DNA from: Ruminococcus sp.
GTDB taxonomy: Bacteria; Bacillota_A; Clostridia; Oscillospirales; Acutalibacteraceae
Direction of reading: 5' to 3'
Assembly (NCBI GenBank): GCA_017481395.1
Contig: JAFUPE010000079.1
Coordinates: forward strand, 1-13,635
Length of the DNA: 13,635 nucleotides
Shown here: in pieces, positions 6,551 through 13,321 of the stretch
Position numbering within the stretch: the stretch's first letter is position 1
How the letters are laid out: each line of letters starts with the position of its first letter
The notes under the pieces: model-generated
Told to the model about the DNA's origin: nothing
Database searches by the model: none
The model's input: the letters and a program-made list of their open reading frames with translations, nothing else
Translations under genes and position numbers: made by a program

Positions 6551-7944
6551 TTATTAATTTTTATTTTTCTGTTTTTATTAAGAGGATTATACCTGCCCGA
6601 AATAAGATAAACCGCAAACATAGAGAATAAAAGCAGATTATGAAGTATCATACATCCCCACGCAGACACAAGACCATAGCCTAAGACCTGAGTACATATA
6701 TATGTGCCTAAAATTCTTACTCCCCACATGCCAACGATATTTGCCACAAAGGGCATAACTGTTTTTCCCATGCCCTGCATCATACCCTCAACAATTATGG
6801 AAACACCGAAGAAAGGCTCGCTTAGAGCTACCATTCTTAAAACCATAGTTCCCAACGCAATAACCAATCCGTCTTTCGAGAAAAGGGTCATCATACTTGG
6901 AGCAAATATAAAGAGAAGTCCGCCCGAAACCACCATAAGCACGACTTCAATAATTATAAGCATACGGCACAACGCCTTTATTCTTTCCTTGTCTCCTGCA
7001 CCCAAAGCATTGCCTGCTAAGGTTGCGGCAGCGGCCTGCATGCCGTAACCCGGAATATAAAAGGCAGATTCCACCGTATTTGCTATGGTGTGGGCGGCGG
7101 TACTTACCTCGCCCAAGGAGTTAACCATAGCCGCAAAGGCTACGTATCCTAAACACGTACCAAAACGCTGTAAAGCATTAGGGAAAGCCACCCTGAAACA
7201 AGGCCTGAGCACCGCCTTGTCAAATTTAAAGCTTTGACCCTTGGGACTGATTTCCGAGTGTCGCCAGAATTTAATGGTAATTGCCACACCGCCAAAAACA
7301 AAGGCAACAGCACTTGCCGCGGCGGCACCCACCACGCCCCAACCCATACCGAAAAGTGTAAGCTTAACACCGAAAAGCTCCACAACTCTCGTAGGATAAA
7401 TAAAGATAAAGTTTAAAATAACGTTGATAACGTTTACCAAAAGACCTGCAAGCATAGGGGTTTTTGTATCTCCTACCGACCTTAGTACAGTACCAAAAAT
7501 AATAATTGCACTTCTGAAAAGCATAGGCGAATAAAGCACAAAAAAGTACATAGCCGTCAATTGCCTTATCTCGGGCTCCACCTGCATCCACCGAGGAACA
7601 ACAGGGCTTAAACCTAAACACAACGCTGTAAACACCGCACCGCTTATTAAGGTTAACAGCACCGCCTGCGAGCTTGCTTTTCTGGCAAGTTCCTTATTGC
7701 CTGCACCATAAGCCTGAGAAACAAAGGCTAAAAGTCCTATTCCAACTGCCGATACTGTAGAATTCACAAGCCAGTTTATAGTGGTGGTTGCACCAACCGC
7801 CGCGGTGGCGGACGTGCCTAAAGCACCGACCATAGCCGTATCTATGTACTGCACAGCCGTCTGCAACAGCTCCTGCAGCATTGTAGGCCATGCAAGGGTT
7901 ATTATGGAAAGAAGCAAGCTTCTGTTAAAGCTTTTGGTTTTCAT
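6547..7944 (-). CDS. MATE family efflux transporter
   Basis: 465 aa, ATG at 7944 with AAAGGA (about 7952-7957) upstream. The length and about twelve hydrophobic segments fit a complete MATE (NorM/DinF) exporter. The N-terminal segment (ITLAWPTMLQELLQTAVQYI then DTAMVGALG) is the typical TM1-TM2 region with the D-x-x-M/V-VGxLG pattern. A second-half counterpart (PFFGVSIIVEGMMQGMGKT) shows the two-fold repeat. The family exchanges Na+ or H+ for cationic drugs or metabolites across the membrane. The substrate is not readable. It has its own promoter and a divergent cysteine desulfidase gene upstream, which may be coincidental. Confidence 0.95.
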   Translation of the reverse strand: MKTKSFNRSLLLSIITLAWPTMLQELLQTAVQYIDTAMVGALGTSATAAVGATTTINWLVNSTVSAVGIGLLAFVSQAYGAGNKELARKASSQAVLLTLISGAVFTALCLGLSPVVPRWMQVEPEIRQLTAMYFFVLYSPMLFRSAIIIFGTVLRSVGDTKTPMLAGLLVNVINVILNFIFIYPTRVVELFGVKLTLFGMGWGVVGAAAASAVAFVFGGVAITIKFWRHSEISPKGQSFKFDKAVLRPCFRVAFPNALQRFGTCLGYVAFAAMVNSLGEVSTAAHTIANTVESAFYIPGYGMQAAAATLAGNALGAGDKERIKALCRMLIIIEVVLMVVSGGLLFIFAPSMMTLFSKDGLVIALGTMVLRMVALSEPFFGVSIIVEGMMQGMGKTVMPFVANIVGMWGVRILGTYICTQVLGYGLVSAWGCMILHNLLLFSMFAVYLISGRYNPLNKNRKIKINN

Positions 7945-7977
7945 AGCTTATCCTTTTCTGTCATTATTTATAAATTC

Positions 7978-8006
7978 AGTATATCACTAATAAAAGCTTA
8001 AATCAA
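7978..8006 (-). promoter_or_regulatory. Promoter of the MATE gene
   Basis: On the reverse strand TTGATT (8001-8006), a 17-bp spacer and TATACT (7978-7983), about 35 bp from the start codon. Confidence 0.6.
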
Positions 8007-8009
8007 ACT

Positions 8010-8043
8010 TTGCCTTGAAAAGAGCAATAAAATATAATAATAT
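8010..8043 (+). promoter_or_regulatory. Promoter of the cysteine desulfidase gene
   Basis: Two overlapping readings both give a 17-bp spacer: TTGCCT (8010-8015) with TATAAT (8033-8038), or TTGAAA (8015-8020) with TAATAT (8038-8043). The -35 is 3 bp from that of the divergent MATE promoter. Confidence 0.6.
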
Positions 8044-8066
8044 AGTATCTGAGAGGAAGTGGTGCT

Positions 8067-9344
8067 ATGTGTAACACCGATTTCGATACAAAAATTTTTA
8101 CCGAAATTTTAAAGGAAGAGCTTGTACCTGCCATGGGCTGTACCGAGCCTATCTCACTTGCATATGCAGGAGCAAAGGCGAGAGAGGTTTTGGGATACAT
8201 TCCCGACAAGGTAATTATTGAAGCCAGCGGAAGCATTATTAAAAACGTCAAAAGCGTTATCGTGCCGAACACCGGTAACCTAAAGGGCATCCCTGCGGCT
8301 GTAAGTGCAGGAATTGTTCTTGGAAATGCCGACAAAAAGCTTGAGGTGCTTGCAGACATAGACACCACCGAAATCCATAAAATCAGCGACTTTTTAAACT
8401 CAGCCGAAATCCAAGTCAAGCACCTGAAAAGCGACTTCAACTTTGACATTGTCCTCACTGCAAAGAAAGCGGAAAGCTACGCTAAAATCCGCATAGCCAA
8501 CGCTCACACCAACATTGTACTTGTTGAAAAAAACGGTGAAAAGCTGCTTGAAAACAAAGTGCGTTGCGAAAGCGACGAAGGCTTTACCGACCGAAGTGCA
8601 CTCTCGGGCGAGGCTATATGGAAATACATAACCGAAGTAGATATCGAAGACATCAAGCCTGTTATTAAAAGACAGATTGAATATAACACTGCTATTGCCA
8701 AGGAAGGACTAAAAAACGATTACGGTGCATCTATCGGCAAGGTTATACTTAACGCCTACGGCGACAATGTGCGGGACCGTGCAAAGGCTATGGCGGCGGC
8801 AGGGTCGGATGCGAGGATGAACGGCTGCGAGCTGCCCGTTATTATAAACTCAGGAAGCGGCAATCAGGGTATGACCTGCTCTTTGCCTGTTCTTGAATAT
8901 GCCAAAGAGCTTAATTCAACCGAAGACAAGCTTTACCGTGCATTAGCACTTTCTAATCTTATTGCAATTCATATCAAATCGGGCATAGGCAGGCTTTCGG
9001 CTTATTGCGGAGCAGTAAGTGCAGGTGCTGCAGCAGGTGCAGGTATTGCATATCTTTATACCGAGGATTACAAAACTGTTATGCACACCGTTGTAAATGC
9101 ATTAAGCATTGTGTCGGGCATTATCTGCGACGGGGCAAAGGCAAGCTGTGCCGCCAAAATCGCTTCGTCCGTTGATGCAGGCATCTTAGGCTTTGATATG
9201 TACAGACAAGGCAAGCAATTTGTAAGCGGCGACGGCATTGTGGCAAAAGGCTTTGAGGCAAACGTCAAGAATATCGGCAGACTTGGCAAAGCAGGCATGA
9301 AAACCACCGATGCCGAAATTCTCAGCATGATGATGGATACGTAA
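8067..9344 (+). CDS. cyuA: L-cysteine desulfidase (CyuA/UPF0597 family)
   Basis: 425 aa, ATG with GAGAGGAAG (8051-8059) upstream; full family length. The protein belongs to the UPF0597/YhaM family, whose characterised members split L-cysteine into sulfide, ammonia and pyruvate with an Fe-S cluster. The signature EELVPAMGCTEPISLAYAGA carries Cys25. Further conserved segments are SGSIIKNVKSVIVPNTGN, AAGSDARMNGCELPVI (Cys254), NQGMTCSLPV (Cys271), SAYCGAVSAGAAAGAG (Cys314) and GIICDGAKASCAAK (Cys354, Cys361), which supply the cluster ligands. It is cytosolic with no signal peptide. No cysteine transporter gene is adjacent. Physiologically it could detoxify or use cysteine as carbon source and feed sulfide to cluster assembly. 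Confidence 0.93.
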   Translation: MCNTDFDTKIFTEILKEELVPAMGCTEPISLAYAGAKAREVLGYIPDKVIIEASGSIIKNVKSVIVPNTGNLKGIPAAVSAGIVLGNADKKLEVLADIDTTEIHKISDFLNSAEIQVKHLKSDFNFDIVLTAKKAESYAKIRIANAHTNIVLVEKNGEKLLENKVRCESDEGFTDRSALSGEAIWKYITEVDIEDIKPVIKRQIEYNTAIAKEGLKNDYGASIGKVILNAYGDNVRDRAKAMAAAGSDARMNGCELPVIINSGSGNQGMTCSLPVLEYAKELNSTEDKLYRALALSNLIAIHIKSGIGRLSAYCGAVSAGAAAGAGIAYLYTEDYKTVMHTVVNALSIVSGIICDGAKASCAAKIASSVDAGILGFDMYRQGKQFVSGDGIVAKGFEANVKNIGRLGKAGMKTTDAEILSMMMDT

Positions 9345-9347
9345 AAC

Positions 9348-9386
9348 AAAAGGTGAGAACCGATTAGCCTCGGCTCTCACCTTTTT
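9348..9386. terminator. Bidirectional terminator
   Basis: AAAAGGTGAGA-A-CCGA (9348-9363) pairs with TCGG-C-TCTCACCTTTT (9370-9385) with a single internal mismatch and a TTAGCC loop. T and A runs on either side serve the desulfidase and the convergent TetR gene, which stops at 9388. Confidence 0.9.
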
Positions 9387-9387
9387 A

Positions 9388-9936
9388 TTAAAGTGCCATA
9401 TAAAAGTACTCTGTTATGGTTTCCTCGGACTCTTTAAGCCCCGTGTCTATCCACCATTTTACAACCTCAACAAACACCGCTGCAATGTGATTCACCTTAA
9501 AATCCTCAGGCAGTTTTTCCACTTCTCTTCCCTTAAGCAAATCAAGCTGACCTTCACAAAGCTTTAAAAGGTTCTCCTTAAAATATCCCAAAAATATCTC
9601 GTTATTGCTTGACGACAACAGCGACAAAAGGTTGTTGTCGTTTTTCTTTATATGAGCAAACAAGTGCAGAAACACAGACCCGTGCTCGTCACATTCAAAA
9701 ATATGCCTGTGGTGATGCTCATTGCCTTCTGCATCAAAAATATGGCAGAAAAGCTCGCCGCAAAGCTCCTTAAGCAAAAACTCCTTGGTTTCAAAATGTG
9801 CGTAAAAGGTTGCCCTGCCAACGTCTGCCTTTTCGATAATCTCGCCTACGGTAATGTGGGCAAAGTCACGCTTTTTTAAAAGCTCCTCAAAGGCTCTGAA
9901 AATTGCTTCTCTGGATTTTCTCTGTCGTCTGTCCAT
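9388..9936 (-). CDS. TetR/AcrR family regulator with a His-rich sensor region
   Basis: 182 aa, ATG at 9936 with GGAGG (about 9941-9945) upstream. The N-terminus is a TetR DNA-binding domain with helix-turn-helix TVGEIIEKADVGRATFYAHF (29-48). The ligand-binding half is unusual: residues 72-95 hold NEHHHRHIFECDEHG and more His (H74-76, H78, C82, H85, H91, H95), with C59, C64 and H65 nearby. That density suggests metal binding. It is divergent from a CDF exporter with a polyhistidine tail, so it probably represses that exporter and itself and releases DNA when Zn or a similar ion is high. That function is inferred from context. Repeated GTTCGGTA motifs in the intergenic region are candidate operators. 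Confidence 0.88.
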   Translation of the reverse strand: MDRRQRKSREAIFRAFEELLKKRDFAHITVGEIIEKADVGRATFYAHFETKEFLLKELCGELFCHIFDAEGNEHHHRHIFECDEHGSVFLHLFAHIKKNDNNLLSLLSSSNNEIFLGYFKENLLKLCEGQLDLLKGREVEKLPEDFKVNHIAAVFVEVVKWWIDTGLKESEETITEYFYMAL

Positions 9937-9963
9937 AAATCCTCCATATATTTTTGCCGATTT

Positions 9964-9974
9964 GTTCGGTATCG
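9964..9974 (+). promoter_or_regulatory. Candidate regulator site 1
   Basis: GTTCGGTATCG, one of two near-identical 11-bp motifs in the TetR-CDF intergenic region. It is located in the tetR leader and upstream of the exporter promoter. Assignment to the TetR protein is inferred from position. Confidence 0.4.
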
Positions 9975-9996
9975 TACTATCGTAAAGTTCTGACTG

Positions 9997-10029
9997 TTGA
10001 TTTTACATCATATTTTTATAAAATAATAT
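9997..10029 (+). promoter_or_regulatory. Promoter of the CDF exporter gene (approximate)
   Basis: TTGATT (9997-10002), a 16-bp spacer and TAAAAT (10019-10024); alternatively TTTACA (10002-10007), a 16-bp spacer and TAATAT (10024-10029). The two readings overlap and neither is clearly better. Confidence 0.45.
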
Positions 10030-10039
10030 TGAACAGTAA

Positions 10040-10050
10040 GTTCGGTAACG
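10040..10050 (+). promoter_or_regulatory. Candidate regulator site 2
   Basis: GTTCGGTAACG, matching site 1 at 10 of 11 positions and extending to TTCGGTAACGAA, which has TTCG/CGAA symmetry. It sits just downstream of the exporter -10 and at the predicted tetR transcription start, a position where binding would block both promoters. Confidence 0.5.
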
Positions 10051-10055
10051 AATTC

Positions 10056-10084
10056 ATTGTATCACCAAACAACCCACAGGTCAA
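10056..10084 (-). promoter_or_regulatory. Promoter of the TetR regulator gene
   Basis: On the reverse strand TTGACC (10079-10084), a 17-bp spacer and TACAAT (10056-10061). It lies inside the exporter leader, so the two divergent transcripts would overlap at their 5' ends. Confidence 0.6.
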
Positions 10085-10096
10085 CAGGAGTACATT

Positions 10097-10999
10097 ATGA
10101 AAACAGAAAAAAACATTTTACTTGCATTTATTCTTAATCTTAGCTTTTCCGTCTTTGAATTTTTCGGCGGTATATTTACGGGCAGTGTTGCCATTATGTC
10201 CGACGCACTTCACGATACAGGCGACGCCCTAAGTATCGGCGTTTCATACTTTCTGGAAAAGAAAAGCCAAAAACACCCCGACGCAAAATACACCTACGGC
10301 TACCGCCGTTACTCAGTGCTTGGCGGATTGATTACCACCGTTATTCTTCTTACGGGCTCGGTGCTTGTAATTATAAACAGTATTCACAAGATTATTAACC
10401 CCTCTGAGATTAACGCAGACGGAATGATAATTTTTGCGGTGCTTGGTGTTATAGTAAATTTTGCCGCAGCACTTTTTACACGCAAGGGCGACTCTATAAA
10501 TCAGAAAGCCGTTAACCTTCATATGCTTGAAGACGTTTTAGGCTGGGCAGTTGTGCTTGCAGGCTCAATTGTTATAAGGTTCACAGGCTTTACACTTATC
10601 GACCCCATAATGAGCATAGGCGTTGCGGTGTTTATTTTTATCAATGCCTTTAAAAATCTTAAGGATATTGCCGACATTTTCCTTGAAAAAACTCCCGAAA
10701 ACATCGACATAGGCGAAATTATAGAACACATTGAAAGCATTGAAGGCATCAAAGGTGTTCACCACATCCACGTAAGAACCATTGACGGCAACACAAACTT
10801 TGCCACAATGCACCTTGTAACTAACAAAAACGGCAAGGAAATTAAGGACAAGGTAAGAGCAGAGCTTAAAGAGCACGGAATTTCCCACGCAACCTTAGAA
10901 CTGGAGCTTGAAAATGAAATCTGCGAAAGCCATCATTGCCATATTGAATTTAAAGAATCGGACTTCCACGGTCATCACCATCATCACCATCACCATTAA
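10097..10999 (+). CDS. CDF family metal cation exporter with polyhistidine tail
   Basis: 300 aa, ATG with CAGGAG (10085-10090) upstream. It is a full-length cation diffusion facilitator (ZitB/CzcD type) with six predicted membrane segments and a cytosolic ZT-dimer domain (about 200-275). The transport site pairs are H39-x3-D43 (SDALHDTGD) in TM2 and H142-x3-D146 (HMLED) in TM5. This His/Asp set is typical of zinc-transporting members, which expel Zn2+ in exchange for protons. The C-terminus is metal-binding in character: CESHHCH (276-282) and H291-G-H8 at the very end. The gene pairs divergently with the TetR regulator and has its own terminator. The His8 run is encoded by a CAT/CAC tract that could vary in length by slippage. 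Selectivity among Zn, Cd, Co or Ni is not certain. Confidence 0.93.
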   Translation: MKTEKNILLAFILNLSFSVFEFFGGIFTGSVAIMSDALHDTGDALSIGVSYFLEKKSQKHPDAKYTYGYRRYSVLGGLITTVILLTGSVLVIINSIHKIINPSEINADGMIIFAVLGVIVNFAAALFTRKGDSINQKAVNLHMLEDVLGWAVVLAGSIVIRFTGFTLIDPIMSIGVAVFIFINAFKNLKDIADIFLEKTPENIDIGEIIEHIESIEGIKGVHHIHVRTIDGNTNFATMHLVTNKNGKEIKDKVRAELKEHGISHATLELELENEICESHHCHIEFKESDFHGHHHHHHHH

Positions 11000-11003
11000 A
11001 AGC

Positions 11004-11033
11004 AAACTCGGGTAAAATTACCCGAGTTTTTTA
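11004..11033. terminator. Bidirectional terminator after the CDF gene
   Basis: AAACTCGGGTAA (11004-11015) pairs with TTACCCGAGTTT (11018-11029), and the T-run continues to 11032. The A-rich 5' side can serve the convergent ASCH gene, which stops at 11037. Confidence 0.9.
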
Positions 11034-11036
11034 TGG

Positions 11037-11384
11037 TTATATAACCTCAATTTCTATACCCACTACACCGTGTTGCTTTTGTCTTTCCTTTGAATAGTAA
11101 ATTTCCATATCAGCAGGTGAAGCACAGCTTATATCATCCTCTGTATATCCGCACTTAAGCAAAGGTAAATTTTCATAAAGCTCGACAAAAGACTTAAACA
11201 CATACAAATTCACAACTTTTACATCTAATGTATCAAGCTCATTTTCAGTATTCACAAAGGTAATGTAATCGCCGACTTCAATGCCCTGACGTTTTTCGTC
11301 GTGTAGTCTGAGCTCAATGGTTTTTCTCCCCGACCTTATCATTTCAAACGGAGAAGGATTCAGATTCATACTATGTTTGTTCAT
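11037..11384 (-). CDS. ASCH-domain protein
   Basis: 115 aa, ATG at 11384 preceded by GAGG (about 11391-11394), which overlaps the stop codon of the upstream HD gene. The sequence matches the ASCH fold (PUA-like beta-barrel): NPSPFEMIRSGRKTIELRL, DEKRQGIEVGDYITF, then a C-terminal KQHGVVGIEIEVI strand. ASCH proteins are small cytosolic nucleic-acid or nucleotide-binding proteins; a few hydrolyse modified nucleosides such as N4-acetylcytidine, but this one's reaction is unknown. It sits 7 bp after the HD phosphohydrolase gene, so the two are translated from one message and may share a nucleotide- or RNA-salvage role (inference). Confidence 0.87.
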   Translation of the reverse strand: MNKHSMNLNPSPFEMIRSGRKTIELRLHDEKRQGIEVGDYITFVNTENELDTLDVKVVNLYVFKSFVELYENLPLLKCGYTEDDISCASPADMEIYYSKERQKQHGVVGIEIEVI

Positions 11385-11391
11385 TCTTGCC

Positions 11392-11955
11392 TCACTGGTT
11401 ATTCTTTATTTTATTTATCGTATCTTTTCTTATTTCTTCTCTAAGTTTGATAAGATATTCTGAGAAAGACACTTTGTCATCGGCATATGTCTGATTAAGT
11501 TCATACTCCAATGGAAGCCAGGTAGACAAATCAGACGCATTGTGCTGAATAAGAGCTTCTAAGCCATCAATTGCTTTGTAAATTTTCGCTTCAAGACTTT
11601 CTCTTTTTGCCATTTCTTCAAAAAGGTATTTAAGCTCATCTGCATACATTTCTGGCAATGTTTCTACCCAATCCAAAAGAAGATTTTCTTCATGTTGCTC
11701 GTTTTCATTGGTCTTTTCAAAGGCAGGAATATCTCCTGTAAAAGCTTCGCCCAAATCGTGAACAATGCACATTTTAATAACCTTGTCCATATCCGCCTCG
11801 GGAAATTCATCCCTTAGGAAAAACGCCATAAGTGTTGTCATAAAGCTATGCTCGGCAACACTCTCGTGCCTGCCTTTTTCGGTGTAGCTATGGCGTGTGG
11901 TATCCTTAAGCTTTGCCGCCACACTCAAAACTTCCAATAATTCTCTATGTTTCAT
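11392..11955 (-). CDS. HD-domain phosphohydrolase (YfbR/HDDC2-like)
   Basis: 187 aa, ATG at 11955 with GAGGG (about 11962-11966) upstream. It has the HD metal-site pattern of the YfbR/HDDC2 group of 5'-deoxynucleotidases: H36 (RHESVAEHS), H66-D67 and E70 (VHDLGEAF), D75 (GDIPAFEK) and D130 (KAIDGLEAL). Members remove phosphate from (deoxy)nucleoside 5'-monophosphates using a divalent metal. Length is near the family norm and all key residues are present, so it should be active. It is cytosolic and forms an operon with the ASCH gene under its own sigma-A promoter. Confidence 0.9.
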   Translation of the reverse strand: MKHRELLEVLSVAAKLKDTTRHSYTEKGRHESVAEHSFMTTLMAFFLRDEFPEADMDKVIKMCIVHDLGEAFTGDIPAFEKTNENEQHEENLLLDWVETLPEMYADELKYLFEEMAKRESLEAKIYKAIDGLEALIQHNASDLSTWLPLEYELNQTYADDKVSFSEYLIKLREEIRKDTINKIKNNQ

Positions 11956-11987
11956 ACATATCCCTCAAACTTAAGCTTACTCTTGTA

Positions 11988-12016
11988 ATTATAGCCTCCT
12001 TAATTACTATTTGCAA
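11988..12016 (-). promoter_or_regulatory. Promoter of the HD-ASCH operon
   Basis: On the reverse strand TTGCAA (12011-12016), a 17-bp spacer and a consensus TATAAT (11988-11993). It begins directly after the U-tract of the upstream terminator. An AAGGAGG lies in its spacer but belongs to no gene. Confidence 0.7.
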
Positions 12017-12017
12017 G

Positions 12018-12046
12018 AAAAAACGCCTCACAAAAGCTGTGAGGCG
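12018..12046 (-). terminator. Terminator of the manganese catalase gene
   Basis: On the reverse strand CGCCTCACA (12038-12046) pairs with TGTGAGGCG (12024-12032) around a 5-nt loop and is followed by a run of six or more T (12018-12023). Confidence 0.92.
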
Positions 12047-12056
12047 ATCTTTGATA

Positions 12057-12722
12057 TTATTTATCAAAAGACACAGGGTTTGTTTCGCCATTGGCAAAAG
12101 CGTCGGGGCCGGGGTCTGACATTGAAAAATACATACGTGCCGCCTTAGTGGTGCCGAAATCTCTGTTGGAGCCTGAATTCTGCACCTTGTTAAAAGCATC
12201 GCGGAACATCTGATTATGAGCCTCCTCACGATTGAGCAAAAAATCAATGGTTTTTCTCACCTTTTTGTCATCAATCTGGCGATAAAGATACTCGTAAACC
12301 ACCTTAGCACGCTGTTCAGAAGCAATATTGCTGAGCAAATCAGCACACAAATCACCTGTAACGGTTACATAATCAGCAGTCCACGAATAACCCGAAGCAT
12401 TTATAAGACCGGGGTTAAGTCCGAGAATTACGTGGGACTGAATTTCGCCTGCTTCTACCTCGCTTGCATCCACATCATGACCATTTAGCAGATTGATAGT
12501 CTGAGCTATCATTTCCATATGGCCTAATTCCTCAGCAGCAATGTCAAGAAACAAATCCTTGATTTCGGGATCTTCTATTCTGAAGCTCTGGGACATATAC
12601 TGCATTGCCGCCTTAAGTTCACCATTGCCTCCGCCAAGCTGCTCTTGTAAAAGTGCCGCATACTGAGGGTTAGGTTTCTCTACTGCTACAGGATGAAAAA
12701 GCTTTTTTTCGTGTTTGAACAT
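12057..12722 (-). CDS. Manganese catalase / CotJC-like protein
   Basis: 221 aa from the ATG at 12722, chosen because GGAGGT (12730-12735) sits 7 nt upstream; the reading frame stays open to 12782 without a ribosome site. The four-helix ferritin-like fold has all five dimanganese ligands of the family: E35 (NGELKAAMQY), E65 and H68 (EELGHME), E136 (ASEQRAK) and H169 (REEAHN). The ending (SDPGPDAFANGETNPVSFDK) is typical of Mn catalases. The family splits hydrogen peroxide to water and oxygen without heme, and the close relative CotJC is a spore-coat protein in Bacillus, so a spore role is possible. It is shorter than the lactobacillar enzymes (about 266 aa), as is usual for clostridial members. 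No cotJA/cotJB genes are adjacent. Two TTCGGTTAAA repeats lie upstream. Confidence 0.93.
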   Translation of the reverse strand: MFKHEKKLFHPVAVEKPNPQYAALLQEQLGGGNGELKAAMQYMSQSFRIEDPEIKDLFLDIAAEELGHMEMIAQTINLLNGHDVDASEVEAGEIQSHVILGLNPGLINASGYSWTADYVTVTGDLCADLLSNIASEQRAKVVYEYLYRQIDDKKVRKTIDFLLNREEAHNQMFRDAFNKVQNSGSNRDFGTTKAARMYFSMSDPGPDAFANGETNPVSFDK

Positions 12723-12798
12723 AGTATTTACCTCCATATATTTTCTCTTATTACTTTTTCCGCTACGTTGGAAAATATACAAAGCAAAACACCAAGAG

Positions 12799-12824
12799 TT
12801 CGGTTAAACAATCATTCGGTTAAA
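12799..12824 (-). promoter_or_regulatory. Tandem 10-bp repeat upstream of the catalase gene
   Basis: TTCGGTTAAA occurs at 12799-12808 and exactly again at 12815-12824, a 16-bp period (reverse strand TTTAACCGAA), 77-102 bp before the catalase start. It could be an operator for a stress or metal regulator. No standard sigma-A promoter for the catalase gene is evident. Confidence 0.4.
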
Positions 12825-12892
12825 AATATAAATGTTATTTTATTAGTTTTAATTGCTAAATAATCACCCACCGAAACACAACTAATTGATGG

Positions 12893-12921
12893 TTGACATT
12901 TTGGATTAATTTAAGTATAAT
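12893..12921 (+). promoter_or_regulatory. Perfect consensus sigma-A promoter
   Basis: TTGACA (12893-12898), a 17-bp spacer and TATAAT (12916-12921): both hexamers are exact consensus. No protein gene follows within 700 bp, which points to a stable or regulatory RNA transcript running into the tRNA-Pro-like repeats. Confidence 0.8.
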
Positions 12922-12962
12922 AACAACGTTGTCCATTTCTTTTGTGACGTATAGCAATTTTA

Positions 12963-13123
12963 GCTTTGAAAAAATCCCGAAACCAAAGAAAAGTTTGCAA
13001 CGACCACATGAACTCCACAAAGGTTCAGACTAAAATAATCAGCCTGAAAATCAAATTTTCAGACCGAATATAAAACCCCAGAAAAATCATCAAAAAATAA
13101 CATCGGGGCGTGGCGCAGTTTGG
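12963..13123 (+). repeat. Direct repeat, copy 1 (tRNA-Pro upstream region plus tRNA start)
   Basis: 161 bp repeated at 13322-13482 with a 359-bp offset. Most of it is near-identical; the AT-rich part just before the tRNA start (13082-13101) differs in sequence but keeps almost the same length. It contains the hairpin TGAACT/GGTTCA (13009-13027) behind GCAACGACCACAT, a second hairpin CTGAAAAT-CAA-ATTTTCAG (13044-13062), and ends with the first 20 nt of tRNA-Pro. Confidence 0.9.
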
Positions 13124-13255
13124 GGACGTTTCCGAGCGCTGCCTGTGGCAGATGCAGCGAGGAATAAGGAGTGGCAGTAACTTATGCTATGGCAAGTGAG
13201 CTATGCTCACGCAGACAGAGTATTAGTTACAACAGGAAGCGCGCTTGCTTTGGGA
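13104..13255 (+). pseudogene. tRNA-Pro(UGG) 5' fragment split by a 114-bp insertion
   Basis: CGGGGCGTGGCGCAGTTTGG (13104-13123) is the acceptor strand and D-arm of tRNA-Pro. The continuation AGCGCGCTTGCTTTGGGA (13238-13255), giving the D-stem 3' side, anticodon stem 5' side and a TTTGGGA anticodon loop (anticodon TGG), appears only after an insertion at 13124-13237 in the D-loop. After the anticodon loop the sequence no longer pairs (CTGCG instead of GCAAG), and the T-arm and acceptor 3' strand are absent. It is not a functional tRNA. Confidence 0.75.
13124..13237 (+). other. Structured 114-bp insertion inside the tRNA-Pro fragment
   Basis: It has two strong hairpins. The first is TTCC...GGAA (13130-13133/13161-13164) enclosing CGCTGC/GCAGCG and CTG/CAG. 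The second has GTAACTTATGCT (13177-13188) facing AGTATTAGTTAC (13219-13230) with one mismatch and one G-U pair, topped by GTGAGC-TAT-GCTCAC (13196-13210). No protein-coding signal was seen. Its identity is unknown: perhaps a small palindromic mobile element or an RNA. Confidence 0.55.
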
Positions 13256-13321
13256 CTGCGACAGTCAAACACCAGTCAAAAAATCCCATCCGCAAAACCC
13301 TCGCAAACATCGGCACTTTCG

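Noticed and set aside
12723..12782. N-terminal extension of the Mn catalase from 12782
   Set aside because: No ribosome site, and the extension contains the GGAGGT that serves the ATG at 12722.
13044..13062. CTGAAAAT/ATTTTCAG hairpin as a terminator
   Set aside because: No T-run follows on the plus strand; it is AT-rich and repeated as part of the 161-bp unit.
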